6,364 nt of DNA from Victivallales bacterium (GCA_017615955.1 JAFZZD010000678.1:1-6364); one strand, 5' to 3'. Counted from the first letter of the stretch, positions 1 to 6,249 are shown. The notes: generated by a model from the sequence alone, not told the origin. A program made the numbers and translations.

Positions 1-16
1 CTCCCCACATACAAAT

Positions 17-1456
17 CTAATGTGCAGCCTTCTTGATGGCGCGGAGGGTGGCGGCCTGGGGGAGACTGCGGTAGAAGTCGTCCAGGAGGTAGCAGCCAGA
101 GACCATGCCATTGCGTGGTGCGCTGGTGCAATCGCCGAATGTTCGGCAGATGCGGTTCTTCTGAAGTGGACGGGCGGAGAGGACGTCGTCGCAGATGTCG
201 GGGTATGACAGCACCATGCGTCCAATGCCAACGAAGTCAGTCTCGTCGTGTGCCACGGCATATTCAGCTGCGTTAGACAGGTATTCCTGAAGGCAGGTAT
301 ATCCAGAACCCACCACAAGAAGACCTGGGCAGCGTTTCCGCAGCTCCCTTACGGCCTTCAAGTGCCGTGACACATTGTACAGCGGGTGTTCAGGCATCAG
401 GTAGCCATCCGACACAGGGTAGTATGCCGGGCGCTGCATGTGCACATTGTAGTATGGACTGCCGATGGTGGCGCATACCAGTTCCACCCCGTATTCCTGC
501 ATCATTTTTGCGAAGCGCACCGGTTCCGCGAGGTCCGGGTCCATGTCCATTCCAGTGCCATCTCCGCCGAAGGCGTATTTGTAAGGGCCATTCCACTGCA
601 TAGGATGCCCCACACCATCTTCGCCCTTGATGAATGGCATGATATCGAAGATGCTGTATCGTGCAGCGATTGGCATGTCAGGCGCCTTGCTGCGAATTGC
701 CTCCACTGTTTCCCTGAAGAAGCGTGTCCTGTTTTCAAAGGAGCCGCCGTATTTGCCAGGTCTGTCGAATGCGGTAAGAAATTCGTAGCCCAGGTAGCCA
801 TGCGCCTGCTTCACATCCACAAAGTCGAAGCCCGCATCCTGCGCAATGACAGCCGCCTCCGCGAATTTTGCCACGATTTGCGGTATTTCCTCATCGCTGA
901 CCACATTCGCCTGCGAATTATGGAACTTAATGTCCAGCAGAGGATGCGCGTATGCCGTCACCGATTCCAACTTGTCAGCCACATTCGGATGCGAGTAGCG
1001 ACCAGAATGAGTAAGTTGCAGACCAATCATCAGGTCATCGTCCCTGCCGAACTTCTCCTTGTGTGCAGCACGCATCTCGGCATTGATGCGTTTCAGAGCA
1101 TCGGCGGTATGCGGGGCCACCAGCAATTGCTGCGGATTGCTGCGGCCAGAGTGCATGACTGCAGCGGCCTCCGTGCCGCAGATCAGCTTTGCGCCGCTGG
1201 TGGCGAAGCGCAGCCAGCGACGGCGGGTGTAGTCGCTAGGTGTGCCGTCGTCCTGGCAGTCCCAGCCCTCCATGGGCAGAATAGCCCAGCGGTTGCCGAT
1301 GGTGCGGCCATAGCATTTGGCGGGCTGCGCCAGAGCCGCCCTGCCCTCGCCTGGAATCTCTTCCGCCAGACCTATGTTGATGTTTTCTGACTGAAGATAT
1401 GCGGCGAAGTCCTTCACCGTCTTGAATTCCGTAACCTTTCTGAATGCCTGAGCCAT
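17..1456 (-). CDS. Old Yellow Enzyme-family NADH:flavin oxidoreductase (FMN-dependent ene-reductase type)
   Basis: Predicted cytoplasmic FMN enzyme of 479 aa; the family reduces C=C bonds activated by a carbonyl, using NAD(P)H. Visible family signatures: NRWAILPMEGWD near residues 55-66 (first barrel strand), LQLTHSGRYS at 146-155, the active-site segment KQAHGYLGYEF at 216-226 (His219), the GGSFENRTRF block at 237-246, and the phosphate-binding GIGRMVLSYPD at 410-420. The protein is longer than a minimal OYE (about 350 aa): about 50 extra N-terminal residues, an insertion around 272-310 and a C-terminal tail. It lacks the C-terminal FAD/NAD domain of 2,4-dienoyl-CoA reductase-like members. 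The tail has Cys437, Cys443 and Cys455, which do not form the usual CxxC iron-sulfur motif. I chose the start at 1456 because an upstream ATG at 1516 lies inside the preceding gene; AAAAGAGG sits 11 nt before 1456. It begins 4 nt after the flavoprotein stop. Family assignment is firm; substrate is unknown. Confidence 0.9.
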   Translation of the reverse strand: MAQAFRKVTEFKTVKDFAAYLQSENINIGLAEEIPGEGRAALAQPAKCYGRTIGNRWAILPMEGWDCQDDGTPSDYTRRRWLRFATSGAKLICGTEAAAVMHSGRSNPQQLLVAPHTADALKRINAEMRAAHKEKFGRDDDLMIGLQLTHSGRYSHPNVADKLESVTAYAHPLLDIKFHNSQANVVSDEEIPQIVAKFAEAAVIAQDAGFDFVDVKQAHGYLGYEFLTAFDRPGKYGGSFENRTRFFRETVEAIRSKAPDMPIAARYSIFDIMPFIKGEDGVGHPMQWNGPYKYAFGGDGTGMDMDPDLAEPVRFAKMMQEYGVELVCATIGSPYYNVHMQRPAYYPVSDGYLMPEHPLYNVSRHLKAVRELRKRCPGLLVVGSGYTCLQEYLSNAAEYAVAHDETDFVGIGRMVLSYPDICDDVLSARPLQKNRICRTFGDCTSAPRNGMVSGCYLLDDFYRSLPQAATLRAIKKAAH

Positions 1457-1460
1457 TTGC

Positions 1461-3362
1461 CTAAATACCTCTTTTATATATAGCCTTGTTTCTGAAGTCA
1501 GCCCACACCCTTTCAAACCAGCCGTCAGTTTCGGGGATTGGCCGTGCCTTTTCCCAGGCTATGCTTGGCTGCTCGCCTGTCACATATTTGCATTGCATAA
1601 CGCAATCTCTATACGTAATATCCTCTGGCATAATCTGCCATTCATCGCCCAATTGCGGAGAAATGTGCTTTCCCGAAGCAGACAGCACGATGGAACCGCC
1701 TCTGGACCCCACCACACGGCACTGTTCCAGTATGCTTGCCAGATAGCACACGTGTGCGATGCAAAGCTGCCTGGTGCGTAGCAATTCCGCGCAATCACGG
1801 GTTGCAAGGCCGCCCATTCCGCATTTGTCCAGCGCAGCCAGCTGCGCCATTCCCTCTTCCAATGCATCAGCGACTGCCTTTTCGCTGCGAATGAATGCGC
1901 CTGCCTTGCTCATGCGGTGCTGCAATGCGGCTCTTTCCTTTCGCCAGTCAAGAGTGGCCTTCACTGCATGCTTTGCAATCAACTTCTCCAGTTGGGAGAA
2001 AGCCAGCCTCTCAAAGTCCACATCGTCAATTGCATGTCGGTCCTGACTGTTTGCGATGTATTCGCTGGAGCGCAGCGCACCCACCTGCCCTGCGTTCAAT
2101 GCTGTGCCGCCTGGGCGTGTGACACCATGGCTGCCATTCACTTCTCCTATCGGGAAAAGATACCTTACATTCACCGACTGCCACCATATATCGCCTTCCA
2201 GCCCGCCGTTGTTATGCTGTGCGCAGACCGCGATTTCCAGTGGCTCCTTGCTCAAATCGATGCCATTTTTCCTGTAGAGTTCAATTGCAGGAGCGTTCAT
2301 TGCCGACAGCCTTTCCAGAGGCGTGCCCTGGATTGCATTGGAGCGTTCCAGGTACTCACGCGCCTCTGAGGACAGTGCATCCAGCTTCAAATCATCAGGA
2401 TCCTTGCGATAGTCCAGCCATACGCGGCGTCCCTTCTGCACAGTCTCGATGTAGGTGAAGATGTCAATCAGCGACGAACCCGGCACATTGCCCGCCGAGA
2501 ATGGCCACTGGTATCCCTTGCGGAAAATTGCGTTGTACATGTCAGCAACGCTGGTGAAATAATCCCGCAGAAACTCGCGCTGGTCATTGCCTTCCGCATC
2601 AGTTGAGACAAAGCGCGGCAAGGTCTGCATATAGCTTCCTGACACATTCCAGCGGAACTTGATGGAGGCAAGCCCGAATTGTGATTCCGCCAGGTTGCAG
2701 GCGCAGGCTCCAGCCTCCAGCGCCAGGCCGATTGCGCCTGTATGCACCTTGGGATACACGCTGGTCTCATAAAGCCCGCCAGGTCCGCCCACGGCAAACA
2801 CCGTATTCTGCGCCTGCACTGTCTCCAGTTCGCCAGTGTCCATATTCATGAAAATCGCACCCACCGCATTGCCCTCGTGCACCAGCAGCTTCACCGCCAT
2901 GCGCTGCTGGAAAATCGGGATGTTTCTACGCTGCACCTCGGCAATCAATGCGCGGCACATGTCACGGGACGTGTAGGGGCCGCAGCTGGTGGCCCTGCGC
3001 TTGGGGTCATGGTCGGTCTTGTATCCAATGTGCTGGCCGTACTCATCGTGGGGGAACGGCACTCCCAGCAGCACCAGGTTATGGAATGCCAGCGGCGAAA
3101 GCGCGGCCTCTATGTACGCGATGTCCCCATGCGCCGAACCGCCGGACGACATGTCCCGAGCCATCAGCGCTGGCGCATCGGGTTCCTTGCCATACATGCC
3201 CAGCTTGTAGTAGGTCTGCTTGTCGCTGCCAGTGTTTATGGAAGTGCCCATTTTCAGGCCTTCCGTAAAGACGGCAATGTCCTCCACGCCATGGCGGCTC
3301 AAGTTCAATGCGGCGGCCAGTCCCGCAGCCCCGCTTCCTATGACTAGAGTATCGACGCGCAT
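1461..3362 (-). CDS. FAD-dependent oxidoreductase, fumarate reductase/succinate dehydrogenase flavoprotein-like
   Basis: A 633-aa flavoprotein of the FAD_binding_2 class, which includes fumarate and urocanate reductases, L-aspartate oxidase and ketosteroid dehydrogenases. It starts directly with the dinucleotide-binding motif (GSGAAG, residues 9-14) and has no export signal, so it is probably cytoplasmic. NTVFAVGGPGG at 186-196 is the second FAD motif. QHNNGG at 382-387 matches the HxxGG substrate/FAD segment of SdhA/FrdA, and GEVNGSHGVTRPGGTAL at 406-422 matches their GE...HG..R.GG..L segment, with Arg416 at the catalytic-arginine position. The C-terminal part (about 480-625) resembles the SdhA C-terminal domain, including GSRGG at 552-556. 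The covalent FAD histidine of SdhA/FrdA is absent: GTSINTG occupies that site (39-45), so FAD is probably bound non-covalently. No FMN-binding or heme domain is fused. The start lies 2 nt after the SDR stop and has no clear Shine-Dalgarno, implying translational coupling. Substrate and reaction direction are unknown. Confidence 0.9.
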   Translation of the reverse strand: MRVDTLVIGSGAAGLAAALNLSRHGVEDIAVFTEGLKMGTSINTGSDKQTYYKLGMYGKEPDAPALMARDMSSGGSAHGDIAYIEAALSPLAFHNLVLLGVPFPHDEYGQHIGYKTDHDPKRRATSCGPYTSRDMCRALIAEVQRRNIPIFQQRMAVKLLVHEGNAVGAIFMNMDTGELETVQAQNTVFAVGGPGGLYETSVYPKVHTGAIGLALEAGACACNLAESQFGLASIKFRWNVSGSYMQTLPRFVSTDAEGNDQREFLRDYFTSVADMYNAIFRKGYQWPFSAGNVPGSSLIDIFTYIETVQKGRRVWLDYRKDPDDLKLDALSSEAREYLERSNAIQGTPLERLSAMNAPAIELYRKNGIDLSKEPLEIAVCAQHNNGGLEGDIWWQSVNVRYLFPIGEVNGSHGVTRPGGTALNAGQVGALRSSEYIANSQDRHAIDDVDFERLAFSQLEKLIAKHAVKATLDWRKERAALQHRMSKAGAFIRSEKAVADALEEGMAQLAALDKCGMGGLATRDCAELLRTRQLCIAHVCYLASILEQCRVVGSRGGSIVLSASGKHISPQLGDEWQIMPEDITYRDCVMQCKYVTGEQPSIAWEKARPIPETDGWFERVWADFRNKAIYKRGI

Positions 3363-3364
3363 GA

Positions 3365-4132
3365 CTACAGTTTTGCAACGGTCATGCCGCCGTCAACGTT
3401 TATTACTTGCCCCGTGGAATACAGCAAGGCACCGCTTACCAGCATTGCCACGCAGCGCCCCACATCGTCAGGTTCGCCCCAGCGTGGCTGCAATGTCAGC
3501 CCCTGGGCAATAAGTTTGTCATATTTTTCCGTGACGCATGAAGTCATGTCGCTGTGGATCACACCAGGGCGAACCTCGTACACGCAGATGCCTGCCTCCG
3601 CCAGACGCACAGCCCACAGCTTTGTTGCCATTGCCACGCCAGCCTTGGACATGCAGTACTCGCCCCTGCTTATGCTTGCCACATCCGCAGATATGGAGCC
3701 AGTGTTGATGATGCAGTGGAACTTGCCATTGTTGTTCGCCAGCATGCGTTTTGCAGCGGCCTGCGTCAGGAAGAATGGCCCCTTCAGGTTGATGCCCATG
3801 ACTCGGTCAAAACTCTCCTCGCTCATGTCCAGCACATCCGCCCTCACATTGGGCGCAACGCCCGCATTGTTGCAAAGCACGTCCAATTCGCCAAAGTCCG
3901 CCTGGAAATTGTCCAGCAGCCTTTCACGGTCCTCCGTCTTGGAGACATCGCACTGGTAATATGCGAAATGCCCAGGAAACTTGCCTTTCAATTCATCCAG
4001 GAATGCCGCGTTCGCGGAGGCATCCGCCCGCCCGCAGAACGCCACATTGTGCCTTGCTTCCGCCAATGCCCGCACTATGCCGGCGCCAATGCCGCGCCCG
4101 CCGCCAGTGACCAATACGTTCTTTGTCTCCAT
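3365..4132 (-). CDS. Short-chain dehydrogenase/reductase, 3-ketoacyl-ACP reductase-like
   Basis: Classical SDR of 255 aa, the usual family length, catalysing NAD(P)-dependent interconversion of a carbonyl and an alcohol. Visible motifs: the cofactor glycine motif TGGGRGIG at 9-16, CDV at 61-63 (adenine contact), NNAG at 88-91, structural Asn115, catalytic Ser146, and YCMSK at 159-163 supplying Tyr159 and Lys163. RPG at 188-190 and the C-terminal STGQVINVDGG at 239-249 are also typical. From memory, the whole protein (RGEYCMSKAG, YEVRPG, PRWGEPDDV) closely resembles the subgroup labelled PRK12745, nominally 3-ketoacyl-ACP reductase. Members are often found outside fatty-acid operons, as here, so a fatty-acid role is not implied. 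The reading frame is open to 4255, but that extension lies inside the upstream M55 gene. The start at 4132 begins at METKNVLVTGG and is preceded by AGAGGAG with an 8-nt spacer. Probably a cytoplasmic enzyme acting on the same substrate as its neighbours. Confidence 0.92.
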   Translation of the reverse strand: METKNVLVTGGGRGIGAGIVRALAEARHNVAFCGRADASANAAFLDELKGKFPGHFAYYQCDVSKTEDRERLLDNFQADFGELDVLCNNAGVAPNVRADVLDMSEESFDRVMGINLKGPFFLTQAAAKRMLANNNGKFHCIINTGSISADVASISRGEYCMSKAGVAMATKLWAVRLAEAGICVYEVRPGVIHSDMTSCVTEKYDKLIAQGLTLQPRWGEPDDVGRCVAMLVSGALLYSTGQVINVDGGMTVAKL

Positions 4133-4140
4133 AGTCGTTT

Positions 4141-4147
4141 CTCCTCT
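4141..4147 (-). promoter_or_regulatory. Shine-Dalgarno site that fixes the SDR start
   Basis: AGAGGAG lies 8 nt before the ATG at 4132 and overlaps the TAG stop of the M55 gene (4146-4148). It supports the shorter SDR start over the in-frame ATG at 4255, and suggests that ribosomes ending the peptidase can re-initiate on the SDR. Confidence 0.85.
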
Positions 4148-4964
4148 ACGGGAAAAGGAAGCCATCGGGCAACGGCACATCGCCAGCGTTCCATGGCATG
4201 CGGCTTTCATATTCGTTGAATGCCGTGCTGATCTTGTCCGCCACCACGGTTTCACCCATGGGCATCAGTGGCGGCACATGCCCCTTGCTGTCCAGCAGAT
4301 TCAGGCGCACTGGTCCAGGTATCACGAAGGGCGCGATTGAATTGCGCTGCTCAATGCCCTTCTTGACTCCTTCATAGATAAGCTCCTGCGCCCGCTTCGG
4401 AATCAACGAGCAAGCCTGGTATGCGCTCAATGCCTCCTTGACTTCCACTGCGACTATGCCGGGGATCTTCTTCCTCACCTCGGCGCAGATCTTGTCATCG
4501 CCAGACACCATCACGGCGGGCACGCCCATTTCGCCTGCCAGCGCACATGCCATGGTGCACTCGGAGAGGTACATCTCGCCGTCATTCACATCCCAGCGGG
4601 AATGTGGCGTAATGGAGCGGGGCGTACCGCCCATGGCGTGCATGCCAATCATGACCATGGCGTCAATGCTGGCATCCAGTTTTGGCAGCCAGACATTGCA
4701 GGAACCGTTGCGACCATGTATGATATGGCAGCGTTCGTCCAGTTCCTCGAATATTATGTTGTAGCCGCTGCCGTGGTTGTCATTCACATAAACCTCGTCC
4801 GCCCCTGCGTCAAAGGCCGCCTTGACTGCGGCATTGACCTCGCCGGTGAGCAACTTGTACATGCGCTGGCGGTGAAGAATGTTGTCATAATTGGGATTGT
4901 TCCGATTCTCAAAGAAGCAGAATCCCGCCACGCCCTCAATGTCTGTCTGTACGTAGATTTTCAT
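4146..4964 (-). CDS. M55 family metallopeptidase (DppA-type D-aminopeptidase)
   Basis: A 272-aa protein, matching the roughly 274 aa of Bacillus DppA, a zinc aminopeptidase that removes D-amino acids from peptides and forms a ring-shaped decamer. The N-terminus MKIYVQTDIEG matches the family start and supplies metal ligands Asp8 and Glu10. Further ligands by alignment from memory are His64 (in NDNH, 61-64), His109 (in GMHA, 107-110) and Glu135. The catalytic histidine is His121 (in PHS, 120-122). VSGDD at 153-157 is another family landmark. No signal peptide or membrane segment, so cytoplasmic. It is the first gene of the four-gene operon, 13 nt before the SDR. Its start has no convincing Shine-Dalgarno: the upstream sequence is A/T-rich, with GGA only about 15 nt away. 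The start is nonetheless secure from family homology. M55 proteins outside Bacillus have few tested substrates, so D-specificity and the peptide partner are not established. Confidence 0.92.
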   Translation of the reverse strand: MKIYVQTDIEGVAGFCFFENRNNPNYDNILHRQRMYKLLTGEVNAAVKAAFDAGADEVYVNDNHGSGYNIIFEELDERCHIIHGRNGSCNVWLPKLDASIDAMVMIGMHAMGGTPRSITPHSRWDVNDGEMYLSECTMACALAGEMGVPAVMVSGDDKICAEVRKKIPGIVAVEVKEALSAYQACSLIPKRAQELIYEGVKKGIEQRNSIAPFVIPGPVRLNLLDSKGHVPPLMPMGETVVADKISTAFNEYESRMPWNAGDVPLPDGFLFP

Positions 4965-5020
4965 TTTAGTTAAGATTTTTCCAAAGAGGCAATTTCAAAA
5001 CTGTCGCGCCAAGCCCCAAG

Positions 5021-5087
5021 CTATCGTTGCCGCTGGCTTTAGCCCTCGTAGCCGCTGGCTATCGTAGCCGCTGGCTTTAGCCAGCGG
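5021..5087. repeat. Tandem palindromic GCCGCTGGCTTTAGCC repeats, two and a half copies
   Basis: Three adjacent units share the core GCCGCTGGCT. The first (5021-5044) reads CTATCGTTGCCGCTGGCTTT then AGCC. The second (5045-5060) is truncated: CTCGTAGCCGCTGGCT. The third (5061-5087) is complete and ends in GCCAGCGG. The unit is about 24 bp when full length. There are no unique spacers, so this is not a CRISPR array. I see no encoded function. It resembles interspersed intergenic palindromes (REP-like), possibly scattered in the genome. Confidence 0.8.
5068..5087. repeat. Perfect hairpin within the third repeat unit
   Basis: CCGCTGGC (5068-5075) pairs with GCCAGCGG (5080-5087) across a TTTA loop: an 8-bp GC-rich stem. 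No T-run follows on either strand, so it is unlikely to be a rho-independent terminator. It could act as a REP-like element or an mRNA-stabilising structure in the leader of the downstream operon. Confidence 0.8.
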
Positions 5088-5095
5088 TAAAGGGT

Positions 5096-5109
5096 AAAGG
5101 CATGCCTTT
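5096..5109. repeat. 14-bp perfect palindrome
   Basis: AAAGGCATGCCTTT is fully self-complementary. Its core GGCATGCC occurs again at 6296-6303, upstream of the Asp23 gene, so both noncoding regions carry it. It could be a dimeric regulator's binding site or part of the repeat element; the sequence alone does not decide. Confidence 0.6.
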
Positions 5110-5156
5110 TCAGGAGTTTTGCAATTACCTCCGGCATAAAAAACAAGCACATCAAC

Positions 5157-5196
5157 AAAAAGGGTTCAGGAAAAAAACTTACCTGAACCCCTTTTT
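5157..5196 (-). terminator. Rho-independent terminator of the Asp23-AmaP unit
   Basis: GGGTTCAGG (5162-5170) pairs perfectly with CCTGAACCC (5182-5190) across an 11-nt loop. Flanking A and T runs extend the stem. On the minus strand the stem is followed by TTTTTG, the classical form. It lies about 30 nt after the stop of the AmaP-like gene, which sets the end of that unit. The plus-strand side also has TTTTT, so it could work in both directions. Confidence 0.9.
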
Positions 5197-5225
5197 GAAT
5201 TGCGTTTATGCAGAACGACAAGCCA

Positions 5226-5675
5226 TCATGCCTCTTTTTCAACAGGCACCAGTTCCTGCGTCTCAAAGTTGATTGCCTTGATCTGCTCGACTATTCCCAG
5301 CTTGGCATTCATCTCGCCGGAGATCTTTTCCCGCAACTGCCCAAGATATTTGATTATCTCGGCATCCGCGCTTGCCTTGACGTTGATCACCATTGCAAGC
5401 CCATCACGCCTTTCCACAAGGCGGAGGCCAACAACCTCCACCTGCTTGAAAGAATCAGCGATGTTGCGGACAAACTCCATTAGTGCACCGCTAGTGATTG
5501 TGAACGTGCCCTTGTCGCTGTCCTCTATGACAATTTCCTTCCGCAGCGCACCGCGGAATGAAATGCACTTCCAAATCAGGCAGACAAGCAACGCCACCAC
5601 GAAGCCAGCCAAAGCACCTATCCAGAACTGGCTGTTCTGCAAGGCAGCCAGCGCATAGTCCCAAAATTTGTCCAT
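5226..5675 (-). CDS. AmaP-like membrane protein (alkaline shock response membrane anchor family)
   Basis: A 149-aa small membrane protein. Residues about 18-36 (FWIGALAGFVVALLVCLIW) form one hydrophobic membrane segment, followed by basic residues and a soluble domain of about 48-143 with alternating beta-type and helical stretches (FTITSGALMEFVRNIA; GLAMVINVKASAD; LGQLREKISGEM). This is the Asp23-like fold of AmaP, which in Staphylococcus tethers Asp23 to the membrane. The canonical AmaP has two N-terminal membrane segments and is somewhat longer; only one is visible here, so the domain would face the cytoplasm if the N-terminus is outside. The ATG at 5675 has a strong AGGAGAGG site, with an 8-nt gap after AGGAG. 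The gene starts 24 nt after the Asp23 stop, in the same unit, and a terminator follows. The small DUF2273 protein often encoded with this pair is absent. Function is inferred from family and context. Confidence 0.78.
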   Translation of the reverse strand: MDKFWDYALAALQNSQFWIGALAGFVVALLVCLIWKCISFRGALRKEIVIEDSDKGTFTITSGALMEFVRNIADSFKQVEVVGLRLVERRDGLAMVINVKASADAEIIKYLGQLREKISGEMNAKLGIVEQIKAINFETQELVPVEKEA

Positions 5676-5688
5676 TCAAACCTCTCCT

Positions 5689-5696
5689 GGGGGGGG
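5689..5696. repeat. Homopolymer C8 tract beside the AmaP-like ribosome site
   Basis: Eight consecutive Gs on the plus strand (Cs in the transcript) lie between the tandem stops of the Asp23 gene and the AGGAGAGG ribosome site of the AmaP-like gene. Such tracts change length by slippage and also cause sequencing errors. Here a length change would alter neither the coding frame nor the SD-to-ATG spacing. Confidence 0.8.
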
Positions 5697-5699
5697 CTA

Positions 5700-6146
5700 T
5701 TACTGCTTGTCTGCTTCCTCGGCTTCTTCTTCCTCTTGTGGCTCCTCTTCCTCCAAGTCAATCACGTTCACATTGACTTTGCTGACAGGATAGCCAGTGA
5801 GGGCTGGGATCTTGTCAAAGAGCACGTCCTTGATTTCGCCGGCAACTGCGGGAACATTGCAGCCAAAACGAAGCACCAATGCCAGTGTGACAACGACGCC
5901 TTCCTCGTTCAATTCCAGACCAATGCTGCTCTCAACACCCTTGCGCCCCAGAATGTTGGCAAGGCCTTCAACCAGTCCCTGAGGAGCAGTGCGAACCACA
6001 CCTTCCACAGCCAACACGTATTTGCGGACTATCGACGCAACCACATTGTTGGAAATCTGGACATTGTCCTTCTCATCGCTGCAAGCCGCAATCGCCACCA
6101 TTTCGTTCTCTTTTCCAGTGTTTTTCACTTTGTCATCAGCTGCCAT
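5700..6146 (-). CDS. asp23: Asp23/Gls24 family envelope stress response protein
   Basis: A 148-aa soluble protein. The Asp23 domain spans about residues 28-131: VQISNNVVASIVRKYVLAVEGV at the start, then GVVVTLALVLRFGCNVPAVAGEI, then VNVNVIDLE at the end. In Firmicutes this family gathers beneath the membrane and affects cell-envelope stress tolerance; Staphylococcus Asp23 is anchored by AmaP, whose likely counterpart follows here after 24 nt. The last roughly 18 residues are a strongly acidic glutamate tail, likely disordered. The N-terminal 27 residues are polar and unlike the domain. The ATG at 6146 is supported by AGAGAGGAG with an 8-nt spacer. The gene ends in two consecutive in-frame stops, TAA TAG. 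A near-consensus promoter lies about 75 nt upstream. Family call is strong; the exact role in this organism is inferred. Confidence 0.9.
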   Translation of the reverse strand: MAADDKVKNTGKENEMVAIAACSDEKDNVQISNNVVASIVRKYVLAVEGVVRTAPQGLVEGLANILGRKGVESSIGLELNEEGVVVTLALVLRFGCNVPAVAGEIKDVLFDKIPALTGYPVSKVNVNVIDLEEEEPQEEEEAEEADKQ

Positions 6147-6221
6147 GGTATCTTCTCCTCTCTTTGCGTTGTGGGGTTAAAAAAACTCTTTACACACCCA
6201 CACAGGTGTATTTCGAAACAA

Positions 6222-6249
6222 AATGTACTCCACACTTATTGTTTGTCAA
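6222..6249 (-). promoter_or_regulatory. Sigma70-type promoter of the Asp23-AmaP unit
   Basis: On the minus strand TTGACA (6244-6249) is a perfect -35 and TACATT (6222-6227) matches 4 of 6 of the -10, with a 16-bp spacer. The expected start of transcription is near 6214, giving a leader of about 68 nt. That leader holds ACACC/GGTGT (a 5-bp stem at 6194-6209), a T7 run and the ribosome site. No obvious operator is seen. Confidence 0.75.

Larger units (their letters stand above)
4965..5156. other. Noncoding spacer between the two transcription units
   Basis: This 192-bp stretch should contain the promoter of the M55-SDR-flavoprotein-OYE operon, but I find no convincing -35/-10 pair. The best candidate on the minus strand is TTGAAA followed after 17 nt by TCTTAA, only 3 of 6 at the -10, and it would leave almost no leader. 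The region is dominated by GC-rich repeats and a palindrome, listed separately. The open frame across it (5039-5266, minus) runs through the terminator and repeats and looks non-genic. Confidence 0.6.

Noticed and set aside
386..1390. 334-aa plus-strand open frame
   Set aside because: It lies antisense to the OYE gene, shows no recognisable motif and is rich in Cys, His and Arg, as expected for a shadow of a GC-biased coding strand.
1457..1516. 20-residue N-terminal extension of the OYE
   Set aside because: It overlaps the flavoprotein coding end; the start at 1456 gives normal operon spacing and has AAAAGAGG upstream.
2742..3347. 201-aa plus-strand open frame
   Set aside because: Antisense to the N-terminal third of the flavoprotein, which has clear FAD motifs; no motif or supported start on the plus strand.
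3554..4219. 221-aa plus-strand open frame
   Set aside because: Antisense to the SDR gene and the end of the M55 gene; no family features.
4133..4255. 41-residue N-terminal extension of the SDR
   Set aside because: It lies wholly within or just past the M55 coding region in another frame; the SDR fold and a strong ribosome site both place the start at 4132.
4966..4998. Possible promoter TTGAAA-17-TCTTAA for the redox operon
   Set aside because: The -10 matches only 3 of 6 positions and would place transcription start almost at the ATG; too weak to call.
5021..5087. Possible CRISPR array
   Set aside because: The units are directly adjacent and imperfect, with no unique spacers of regular length and no cas genes.
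5039..5266. 75-aa minus-strand open frame
   Set aside because: It overlaps the end of the AmaP-like gene, runs through the rho-independent terminator and encodes the palindromic repeats; no supported ribosome site.
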